Positions 22,537 to 31,570 of a stretch of 64,000 bases of DNA are shown here, in pieces (the first letter of the stretch is position 1; each line of letters starts with the position of its first letter). Location: positions 1,856,815 through 1,920,814 of the forward strand of contig JAQFVV010012573.1 of NCBI GenBank assembly GCA_028023455.1. The letters run 5' to 3'. Both the position numbers and the translations under genes were made by a program. This DNA is from Epiperipatus broadwayi. Its lineage: Eukaryota; Onychophora; Udeonychophora; Euonychophora; Peripatidae. Below the pieces are notes generated by a model that was not told the DNA's origin, searched no databases, and saw only the letters and a list, made by a program, of their open reading frames with translations.

Positions 22537-23846
22537 ATCAAAACTACCCCAAATCTAAAATTAAACCAGACCAGAATAAAAATAATATTAAAACACAACC
22601 TAAGGTTTCACTGCTACAAGCAGACTTCTCAAGTGTAAAGAAATAATAATAAAAAAACACAACTTATATATACTATTAAAAACTACCCACAAATCCATTC
22701 ACTTCCCATCCACCCTTAATATTAAAAGAACTCTTAAATAAGTTAATTGCTTCAGAATCATAAATTTTCAATAATAAAGACTCTTTAATTCTTCTTTGAT
22801 TTCATTTCTCTCAAAGAAGACAACCTTAGCTTCATCAAAATCAATAGTGTGGCCTGTATCTTTTTCATGGACATACAAGCAGAACTAAGATATCTATTTT
22901 TAACTCTACTTTTATGAACCTTTACTCTTTCATTTAAACTCAAACTACTCTGACCTATGTAAACCTTCTTACAAAATAAACAAGGAATAAAATATACACA
23001 CCAGGAATAGTCTTTCTATCAAAAACTTCCTTTGTATTATTCAATAAATTATTCAATGTAACACTCCTTTTCAAGCAATTTTCTTATTTCCAAACAATTT
23101 ACTATTTCTACACACAATTTTATAAGAAGACAATTTAAATGGCAAAGAAATAAAATCATATTTTTCTTTAACCTTTACATCCTTACAAATATTACTATTA
23201 AATAAAATACTTTTTAACAAATTTATCAGAGTATCCAACACTTAAATAATCTTTATAAAATTGATATTTCTGAAACAAAGCTACCCCCTAGAATTATTTA
23301 ATTTAATATTCCTATGACAATAATTCCTTAAAGCAGTTACTTTATGAGATACAGACTGATAGCTATCAGGTTTAATTATAGATCTTAATTCTTTACTTTT
23401 AACTAAATGACTGCATAATAAACAATTAGTTTCTACATTTCTAATCACCAAAAGATCTAAAAATTTTAACTTACCAAAATCTAACTCCTCCTTCTAACAC
23501 AAATTTTATAGAAGGATCAAAACAATTAAACTCATTTACAAATTCCTTCAATTTACCATTCTCAACAACAAATAAACAATCATCAACATATCTGACAAAT
23601 AATTTTACATATAAACAATTCTTTTTAATAATAATTTCCTCTTCCATAAAACTAATATAAACTGAACATACTAAAGGAGAAATAATATAACCTATTATCC
23701 ACCCTTCCTTAATCTTATAAAAATTACCTTTATAAGTAAAATACATAGAATCTTCCAATAACAAAAGCAAATCTTTAATTACCTTAATTTTATTTTTTGA
23801 TAAAGAACTTTACTTAATCAATACAGACAAAAGAACATCAATACTG
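22537..23846 (-). mobile_element. PLE-C inverted dimer, left arm
   Basis: Nearly exact reverse complement of 23870-25185, separated from it by 23 bases (23847-23869). It carries the same RT and GIY-YIG coding sequence on the minus strand but with small differences that break the ORF; the longest open piece is 23471-23770, which includes FVRYVDDCLFVV. One visible difference is near the centre (AAGTAAAG against AAGAAAAG). Head-to-head, 5'-truncated partner copies are known for Penelope elements. A folded sequencing artefact is the alternative, though the point differences argue against it. Confidence 0.85.
22593..22637 (-). ncRNA. Hammerhead-like fold, PLE-C left arm
   Basis: Mirror copy of the fold at 25086-25129: on the minus strand ACAC, UUGAGAA, a CUGC/GCAG stem II, GAAA, a short stem III and GUGU. 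Same deviations from the canonical core as the right arm. Confidence 0.4.
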
Positions 23847-23885
23847 TATCAGTCTGTTAATAGGTTAAGCAGTATTGATGTTCTT

Positions 23886-25046
23886 TTGTCTGTATTGATT
23901 AAGAAAAGTTCTTTATCAAAAAATAAAATTAAGGTAATTAAAGATTTGCTTTTGTTATTGGAAGATTCTATGTATTTTACTTATAAAGGTAATTTTTATA
24001 AGATTAAGGAAGGGTGGATAATAGGTTATATTATTTCTCCTTTAGTATGTTCAGTTTATATTAGTTTTATGGAAGAGGAAATTATTATTAAAAAGAATTG
24101 TTTATATGTAAAATTATTTGTCAGATATGTTGATGATTGTTTATTTGTTGTTGAGAATGGTAAATTGAAGGAATTTGTAAATGAGTTTAATTGTTTTGAT
24201 CCTTCTATAAAATTTGTGTTAGAAGGAGGGGGGTTAGATTTTGGTAAGTTAAAATTTTTAGATCTTTTGGTGATTAGAAATATAGAAACTAATTGTTTAT
24301 TGTGCAGTCATTTAGTTAAAAGTAAAGAATTAAGATCTATAATTAAACCTGATAGCTATCAGTCTGTATCTCATAAAGTAGCTGCTTTAAGGAATTATTG
24401 TCATAGGAATATTAAATTAAATAATTCTAGGGGGGTAGCTTTGTTTCAGAAATATCAATTTTATAAAGATTATTTAAGTGTTGGATACTCTGATAAATTT
24501 GTTAAAAGTATTTTATTTAATAGTAATATTTGTAAGGATGTAAAGGTTAAAGAAAAATATGATTTTATTTCTTTGCCATTTAAATTGTCTTCTTATAAAA
24601 TTGTGTGTAGAAATAGTAAATTGTTTGGAAATAAGAAAATTGCTTGGAAAAGGGGTGTTACATTGAATAATTTATTGAATAATACAAAGGAAGTTTTTGA
24701 TAGAAAGACTATTCCTGGTGTGGTATATTTTATTCCTTGTTTATTTTGTAAGAAGGTTTACATAGGTCAGAGTAGTTTGAGTTTAAATGAAAGAGTAAAG
24801 GTTCATAAAAGTAGAGTTAAAAATAGATATCTTAGTTCTGCTTTGTATGTCCATGAAAAAGATACAGGCCACACTATTGATTTTGATGAAGCTAAGGTTG
24901 TCTTCTTTGAGAGAAATGAAATCAAAAGAAGAATTAAAGAGTCTTTATTATTGAAAATTTATGATTCTGAAGCAATTAACTTATTTAAGAGTTCTTTTAA
25001 TATTAAGGGTGGATGGGAAGTGAATGGATTTGTGGGTAGTTTTTAA
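23886..25046 (+). CDS. Truncated Penelope-like RT/GIY-YIG protein, 386 codons
   Basis: C-terminal two thirds of a PLE protein. Residues 31-53 are RT motif B region (FTYKGNFYK then a G-x-x-G-x-x-x-SPL block); the usual MGSPLSP reads IGYIISPL, so it is altered. YVDD at 81-84 keeps both catalytic aspartates, with FLDLLVI at 124-130 beyond it. GIY-YIG endonuclease: GVVYFIPC 278-285, VYIGQS 291-296, R303, H307, H323 and E352, all expected catalytic or structural positions. Motif A and the N-terminal PLE region are missing, so no full RT can be made. The methionine at 23886 is simply the first in the truncated frame and probably not a real start. The protein would otherwise copy element RNA and nick the target. 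Coding is far cleaner than in the other two PLE families here. Confidence 0.85.
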   Translation: MSVLIKKSSLSKNKIKVIKDLLLLLEDSMYFTYKGNFYKIKEGWIIGYIISPLVCSVYISFMEEEIIIKKNCLYVKLFVRYVDDCLFVVENGKLKEFVNEFNCFDPSIKFVLEGGGLDFGKLKFLDLLVIRNIETNCLLCSHLVKSKELRSIIKPDSYQSVSHKVAALRNYCHRNIKLNNSRGVALFQKYQFYKDYLSVGYSDKFVKSILFNSNICKDVKVKEKYDFISLPFKLSSYKIVCRNSKLFGNKKIAWKRGVTLNNLLNNTKEVFDRKTIPGVVYFIPCLFCKKVYIGQSSLSLNERVKVHKSRVKNRYLSSALYVHEKDTGHTIDFDEAKVVFFERNEIKRRIKESLLLKIYDSEAINLFKSSFNIKGGWEVNGFVGSF

Positions 25047-25085
25047 TAGTATATATAAGTTGTGTTTTTTTTTTATTATTTCTTT

Positions 25086-25129
25086 ACACTTGAGAAGTCT
25101 GCTTGTAGCAGTGAAACCTTAGGTTGTGT
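25086..25129 (+). ncRNA. Hammerhead-like fold in PLE-C 3' end
   Basis: ACAC (before 25090) pairs with GUGU (about 25125-25128) as stem I; core UUGAGAA; stem II CUGC (near 25099) with GCAG (near 25108), loop UUGUA; GAAA; stem III ACC...GGU with loop UUA; cleavage-site U. C3 and G8 are U and A, which would pair. A diverged second copy lies at 25243-25290 (CAUGAGAA, UCUA/UAGA, GAAACC). Neither is canonical; catalytic activity is open. Confidence 0.45.
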
Positions 25130-25183
25130 TTTAATATTATTTTTATTCTGGTCTGGTTTAATTTTAGATTTGGGGTAGTTTTG

Positions 25184-25184
<1 letters not shown>

Positions 25185-25222
<38 letters not shown>
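25185..25222. repeat. (TA)n(TG)n microsatellite
   Basis: Six TA units followed by about thirteen TG units, directly at the 3' end of the PLE-C right arm. Confidence 0.95.
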
Positions 25223-25408
25223 AGTTTTCCTTTAGATTGATTTTCACATGAGAAGGTCTATTTGTAGTAGATGAAACCATGGATGTGTAAGGATTTTGGT
25301 AAAATTTTAAAATTTAATCTAGTATTGTATTGTTTTAGGGTTTTGCATTTTTATTTTTGCTAGTATAGTGTTAGACAGTTTTGGTTTTATATATATATAT
25401 ATATATAT
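25223..25408 (+). repeat. Second PLE-C-related 3' terminus
   Basis: Sequence parallel to the PLE-C 3' end: ACATGAGAAGGTCTA, TTGTAGTAGATGAAACC, then a T-rich region ending AGTTTTGGTTTT and a (TA)n tract at 25389-25408. This is a diverged, strongly 5'-truncated copy in the same orientation, giving two PLE-C 3' ends in tandem, each closed by a dinucleotide tract. Confidence 0.5.
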
Positions 25409-28189
25409 TGTGTAACATTTTTCATCAATTTAAGCTTTGTACGTTATAAATTATTAATGTATTTGTTAATCAAATTATGTCTGCATTTATTCATTCTGGA
25501 TATTAGTAAGCTTCACAGAACATAGCTATATTTCCAGATTAATTCAGCTAATTTTTTAATTTGGATTTTGCACTGCTGCAAGAATCAGTTTTTTATTTAT
25601 TTAAGAGAGTACCAGGATGTAGACCCACTGATTCTCATTGCACCACATCATCAATTCAAAACAAGTAACTAAAAGTATGATCACAATTACATTTTTCTTG
25701 TCACTTAATTAATCTGTTATATGAAATTCCCCCAGGCTTTAGACAAGTATATTGACATAGGTAATTTCTACATTTCTTAAAACAATTATTTTAATAGTAA
25801 ATCTAATAAACTAAAATTAAGAATGTACAATGAAAAGTTTATGTTAATGGTAAATATTTTTATTAGGACAAATTAAAACATTTAAATGATAATTATTAAT
25901 AAAAATAGAAGGAACATATACACACTCATTCAGGTAAGAACACTAGTCAATTAACTTGCACCATGAGTGTTACAATCTTCTTCAACTTTTCTCCAATAAA
26001 CTCTAACTGAAATAGTTTTTTGAATAATAAAACAATGAATGTCTCTATCACTATTATATGTTTATAGTTTAAGTTTAGTTTGCAAACATTGAATCAGACA
26101 CAAGTTAGAGGATGAATTATAACTTACTGGTAAGTTCTGCAGGTTTATGCAGATTGTAGATTATTATAGCATACATGTATTTCTTGGGATGAAGAGCTTA
26201 TTGTTAGTTAACTTTGATTTCTACTGTCAACATTTTCAGGTTCCTGCACTGGTTTAAGTCTAGACTCAGCAACTTTTTGGAGTGATCTCTTTATGTCAAA
26301 AGAGAGTGTCCACAAATGCCCCAATTTCCAATCTCACATGATGACTTGGTTCAGCAAATGAGTAGTCCTGGATTGAGGCATTTTCTCTATCCAGGACCAT
26401 AGAAAATGCCATTCAAAAGAACAAGACAAGTCCTTGCTCAAAGTTATTTGCTTCTTTTTATACTCTTGGCCAGTTTTGAGATTTTTCTGGACATATATAT
26501 TTCATTTTTTGTTTTATTATCAGAAGGCAAGTTTTGTATATCCTTTTGTATTTTAGCTACTAAGTTTTCTTTTTTTTGTAAATTCCTTTCATACCATCTT
26601 TAATTTAATATAGATCAAAGTTGAATGAATTGCTGCTATTCATTCAGTTATTAAATGTAAGTCAGAAAAGTATATAATCTTTGGATTTTGACAGAATATA
26701 TAATGTAATATGTGTTATGCACAAAATCTTATACTTAAAACAATTCAATAGCAAGCATATTGATAAAAATAATAAAACAGACTTTAAATCCCTCAACTGC
26801 AGGGTAAAATCTTTTCCAATTGTTTGGCATATACATTCTCAGAAGCATAGAAAAGAAAAAGCTATTATTTAAGAAATTTTACATGTGATGAAGAGTGAGA
26901 TTTTGCATGTTTTTCCACTCTTGTTTTAGCTTCCAACTAAAAATATATAAACATTCATTTACCGATAAGTAAAGTATAGTTATCTTGGTTGGCTATAGAC
27001 TCTGTAACTAAAAATAAAACTTTACACGTAGTTGGAATTTGAAAATTTCCTCCAAAAGTTACCAAATTTCTTTTTTTTTAATTTTAAGATGGTACCTTGT
27101 TATTTTTTGGTATTTTTAAACTTAACTCTATATAGATCTAACAAACAACAGTCATTTATTTTATTTTCACTTTCATTGATAAATAACAATATGTTTTTAA
27201 AATGCACAGTATACTTTCTGTTCATATTAACTACTTCTCAATACCGGTTCAAAGAAAATTAGCATTAAACTGTGTTACACATTATACAAGACATTTATAC
27301 CGTGCATTATAAATTCATTCAAAGGTTATTGGGTCATTAAAGCAACTTATACAAATAGATTGGCAATTTAGAAAATTTATGAGTATATAATCTTCCAAAT
27401 ACTACTCTTCTTTGTTTAAAATGTCTTAGCATATATTGTACCCACTAATTAATTTTTAACAGAACCTAGAATCATTTTTTAAAGATGTACATCTTTTCTG
27501 TTTTATATCATTGAAAAAATATCAAAAGACACAGCAGCTTGATGACATTGGGGATATGAATAAGATAAAATCTTTAATGAAAATAACATGAAAAGAAAAA
27601 CAAAAACAGAAATCTATAAAAATAAATTTTCATTTATTGCATGACAATGGTTATAATATTTATTTATAAAATAAATTTACTTGAAATTCGAATGAGGTAA
27701 CAGAAATTAGTCAATACTTAATATTGATTGATTTTTTTTCTTTCTTTAACAAAAAAAAAAAAGAGGTTCAAAAATGATTTGAGAGTGCAACAAAATTTTA
27801 AATCATTCATAATAATAGTTTTTAAAGTCGATTTAAAAAATAAAATTTAGACTCCAAATCTTACAATTTTTTTCAATACTGGATCTTCTGTAAAATATTT
27901 GAACACCAATTGCTATAAAATATTTATGCATACGATAAAAAGTAATTTATGATATAGTGATAGAATATGTCTGCTACCTGGTCTTACATCGTCAGTTAAA
28001 ATATTTTAGATTCTAGTTAGAATTAGGAGATTTTTCTGTTAACTGGCATTGCAGTGAACTCAAATCTAAAAGTGATCAGTAATTCATAGTTACTGTTATA
28101 AATAGTCTATTATTTATATAGTGCGGACTCCTTATGCAATATTTAAAAAAATTAAACCTCTGATTATGCATTTTTACAAATTTCCATGC
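25409..28189. other. AT-rich stretch without recognisable genes
   Basis: Open frames such as 26406-26603 and 27032-27262 (plus) are hydrophobic because of T-rich codons but show no signal peptide pattern or family motif I can name. The patch at 26220-26420 is of more even composition. No gene, RNA or repeat relative is supported. Confidence 0.5.
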
Positions 28190-28510
28190 ACTCGCCCATG
28201 ATCATCAGTTTAAAAAAGCATAAATGACATGTATACTTAGAGCTTATTTACATATATAAATAATAGAATATTTATTACAGTAAATTCAAAATTTACTATT
28301 TATTTCTAATAGCAGGTGGTTAAAATGAGATTCTTTCTCTCTGCTGCTACAGAATGCATAAAGTTGTACAATTCACTTCATAATTTATAATTCAGGCAGC
28401 CAGTAGATTAAAGCCTCGATTTCAGGATGTTTAGCAGAGGTTGTCCTATGTACAGATAAGCTCTAAGCATGAGTACATTTATGCTTTTTAAACTGATGCT
28501 CACGACTGAG
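28190..28510. mobile_element. MITE-like element with ~60-bp terminal inverted repeats
   Basis: CATCAGTTTAAAAAAGCATA from 28203 is mirrored by TATGCTTTTTAAACTGATG ending at 28499. Similarity continues outward (ACTCGCCC against ACTCAGTC) and inward through TTAGAGCTTAT. The terminal repeats, about 28190-28250 and 28451-28510, are imperfect but aligned throughout. The interior of ~200 bases has no open frame. Foldback or MITE of unknown superfamily. Confidence 0.6.
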
Positions 28511-29829
28511 TATATTATATAATTCATATAATATACAAAATGACAATAAACAAAATATTCAGAGAATGGTAGGCACTATACGTAATGATTTCTTCTTCAG
28601 TGATTTTCCTAAAAGAGCTGTTGGAGAGATCTCTGTTAAATTCATTTTGCTTTTTGTTTTTCCCACTAGAACATAAATTGTTTTTTAAAAATATATATAT
28701 ATGCAGAAAGTCCAAAAAAATTAAGTCAGTTTTCAAACACTTTTTTATTGCAATGAAATTTAATTTTAAACTATATACAGATGCTGGTATTGGGATGGAA
28801 AAGTATTTAATTTTGTTTCATTACCAAATGTATTGTTTTCTTAAAAAAAAAAAAAATTAAGCATTGGACACTGCAGTGATTAGGTTGAAAATTAAGTAGC
28901 AAACAGAAGTGTAAACACTTTTATCATTACTTTGCCTGGTTATTTTAAATATAAACAGTTTTGTGGTGTCACAAACCAGTTTTTAGCAAAAAAATTTACA
29001 CCTACATTTTTTTTTTTTTACAATATCTTTTAGATATTTTGAGAGATTTAAAATTAAAAAAGATTAAATTATTATTACTAAAAAAAAAGTCTATAAAAAA
29101 TAATAACAACTAGATTTAACCGGCATTGAACACCTGCCTTCTAGTCTAATTTTGTTATTAATGTTATAAAAAGGTGATAAAACACTAATAATATAAATTT
29201 CAAAATGATATATCGATTATAATATTGGTAAATATACAATATAGAATTGAAAATATCACATTAGCTTTTATAAAACACAAATTAATTATAGATTACATAT
29301 GTATTATTGTTATGTGATACCCAAATATAATATAATAATTATTAATTTATAATAATTTAAACGTAATATAAATAACATATATGTGTGTGCATTTTAACAT
29401 TTAACCATACAATAGCTAATTCCTACAAGGATGTCAATATAAAATTTCATAATTGTTAAAGTTAAGATGATCAAAATAATTATAGTTTATAATTCGTCAA
29501 AACTGTTCTCAAAAGATCAAGATTTCAGTCTGCATCTCATAGAGATAAATTATTCTATACGAACGGAATGTTTTAGGTTAAAATCGAAAAGACTGAATTT
29601 ATAATCTTATACACTAACTTTTAAAACGCCCAATGTTTTCAGTAACTGCCAATTTTGATTGGATGAAATATAAAATTGTAAAATATATTTAACTCAAAAC
29701 AAATATCTGTCGGGTTCAAATACATATAGAAATTTTTTTTATTCTCATTACTCTTTTGCCACTTTTTGCAAGCTTTAATAATCAAGATACTTGGCTTATT
29801 AAATCCTTACCCATAGCTGTTTTATATAA

Positions 29830-29882
29830 ATATTCCTAGACTAGTCTCCAGCTTAAGACCTTTATCAGAGAGAAGCCTTTTA
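29830..29882 (-). ncRNA. Decayed hammerhead, HHE-2 unit 1
   Basis: Minus strand: CTCTCTGATAAAGGTC, then GAGACTAGTC followed by TAGGAATATT. Stem III palindrome ACTAGT and cleavage-site C are intact, but CTGATAA (G8 lost), GAGA for GAAA and a poor stem I imply inactivity. Confidence 0.4.
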
Positions 29883-30285
29883 ATTTTTTTTGAATAATAT
29901 TCTTGGACTGCACTTTTCTTCCAGCATCAATATTTTACTTTTTAGTATATTATATCAAGCCGACAAATTGGAAAACTTTTTAATATTTCCAAGCCTAGTC
30001 TATTTGCTTGAGTAGTTATATAATAAAACCGGTTCGATTTCTATATATTATGAGAATCTTAAGTTTTTATAAGATTATCTTTATTTTTAAGCCAGAATTG
30101 GAAAATCAATAATATATCACATAACAACAAATCATTATCTGATCTTAGCTTACCCATATTGCTATTCATTAATAATTTTCTTTATTCTCCTTATTCTTTT
30201 GCCATCTTATTTAAGCTTTAGTAATCAATGTATGCTAGATAGAAATGCTTATCAAATCCTTATCCAGTGCTGGCCTGTCCAATTA

Positions 30286-30330
30286 TTTCTGGATTAGTTT
30301 CTAGTATACTGTTTTCATCAGTGAGGATTT
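30286..30330 (-). ncRNA. Decayed hammerhead, HHE-2 unit 2
   Basis: Minus strand: CCTCACTGATGA, a short AU-rich stem II region (AGTATACT), AGAAACTAATC, then CAGAAATAATT. Both conserved core strands, CTGATGA and GAAAC, are intact; stem III (ACTAAT) and stem I have decayed. Confidence 0.45.
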
Positions 30331-30875
30331 TTTAAATAGTGCATTTACATCTTTTGGATCTGGTTCACCTTTCCTCTAGCAGTTATTTTTTTTTAATTCT
30401 AATGATACTATCCAACTACCAGAAAAAATTGAAAAACTTTAATTTTTCAATCCAATCTTATTTGCTTGGTCATATGATGTTTTGTTGATAATATTTTTAA
30501 AAATATGAATTTGTATGCAAAAAAATCTCCTAACCAAACAGTTTAGAATGAAACTTTCCTTATTTATACCTTTCGTCTTAAAATCTAGACTTCACATCAG
30601 TAAAAGAAATTTATTTTAAATAAAGGACTTATAATTTAAAGCAGATTGGTATTTCTTTTAAAAATACATTAGCTATAGTTGTATACATGTAATAAAATTG
30701 AATACAGCATTTTCCCAATATTTTATGTGATATCCAATATATTAATTAATTAATCAAATGCTATTTTATTAATACATATTTAGCATCCTACTAGTAAAAA
30801 ATGGTTATTTTGCAGTGACATAGTAACCTAGTAAGTGGTGTTTGGGTAATTAATAAATAAATTAGCATTTACAGA

Positions 30876-30878
<3 letters not shown>

Positions 30879-30935
<57 letters not shown>
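30879..30935. repeat. (AT)n microsatellite, about 56 bp
   Basis: Uninterrupted AT dinucleotide tract immediately beside the HHE-1 copy that starts at about 30936. Confidence 0.95.
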
Positions 30936-30938
<3 letters not shown>

Positions 30939-31570
30939 AGGAGCATGCTAATGGCTTTAAACATTCTTTATCTATAAATGCCACAAGAGAAGGCATTTAA
31001 AATCTCTATCTAGAACTATCCCCATCTCCAAACTGCATTTATCAATAAAGCTTATTTAGAGCTATTAGCACACTCATTATTTTATTTTGTAATACAAGCT
31101 TATCAAGTTAAGTCATGTGATGTATGACTTAATTTTATTTACTATTATAGTTGTGCTTTTGAATCTTAAGTGATGTTATATTGCTAAGGATATTAATATA
31201 TGGTGTAGCTGTAAATTATTCAGATACATATAGCTATTTGAGTTAGATAGCTGGATTTGAAAACATATAGGTGAAAAATTTCACATTTTCTACTTAAATG
31301 TTAAGTATCAGATGGGAGCTAGCCTTTAGTTGGTATTTTAGATCTACTGTCTGAATATCCTAGCACCTCACTGACAAGAACCAATAGCTCAAAACCAGTT
31401 TGGGGATGGAGATAGTTCTAAATAAAGATTTTGAATGCATTCTCTTGCAGCATTTATTGATAAATCTTATTTAGAGCTATTAGCATACTCATTATTTTAT
31501 TTTGTAATACAAACTTATCAAGTTAAGTCATGTGATGTATGATTTTATTTTATTTAATGTATATATAGCT
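30936..31570 (+). mobile_element. Hammerhead element HHE-1, older second copy
   Basis: Same design as 11580-12453. Direct repeats begin GCATTTAT at 31035 and 31450 (period 415) and share TTATTTAGAGCTATTAGCA and AGTTAAGTCATGTGATGTATG. Before them, 30940-31033 is a short inverted piece of the hammerhead-flanking end (ACAAGAGAAGGCATT, CTATCCCCATCTCC). The hammerhead relic is at 31361-31417. Diverged from the 11.6-kb copy throughout, so it is an older insertion. No ORF. Confidence 0.65.
31361..31417 (+). ncRNA. Decayed hammerhead, HHE-1 second copy
   Basis: Reads CACCTCA, CTGACAAGAACC, AATAG, CTCAAAACC, AGTTTGGGGATGG. The alignment to 12324-12370 is obvious, but G8 is A, GAAA is AAAA and stem II no longer pairs fully, so it should be dead. 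Confidence 0.5.

Larger units (their letters stand above)
23870..25185 (+). mobile_element. PLE-C inverted dimer, right arm (5'-truncated Penelope-like element)
   Basis: Right arm of the 2.65-kb inverted structure. It holds a 386-codon open frame (23886-25046) covering the second half of the RT and the whole GIY-YIG domain, a 3' non-coding region with a hammerhead-like fold, and an end at TAGTTTTGAT that runs into (TA)n and (TG)n. The start cuts into the RT domain, so the element is truncated at its 5' side. The open frame and small divergence between arms suggest recent insertion. Confidence 0.85.
29741..30500 (-). mobile_element. Hammerhead element HHE-2, tandem ~1.7-mer
   Basis: Two diverged direct repeats with a 442-base period: ATTCTC-TACTCTTTTGCC at 29741 recurs at 30183, AGCTTTA-TAATCAA at 29771 and 30215, CTAGTCTATTTGCTTG at 29994 and its relative near 30455. 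Each unit carries a minus-strand hammerhead relic with the HHE-2 stem III (ACTAGTC at 29839-29845; ACTAATC at 30293-30299). The sequence around GGACTGCAC/AGTGCAT is shared with the 3.7- and 45-kb copies. No ORF; non-autonomous. The inter-unit divergence suggests an old insertion. Confidence 0.55.

Noticed and set aside
22298-22558. 86-codon ORF ending in an IYIYIY run
   Set aside because: A translated PLE fragment running into a (TA)n microsatellite; the ORF is accidental.
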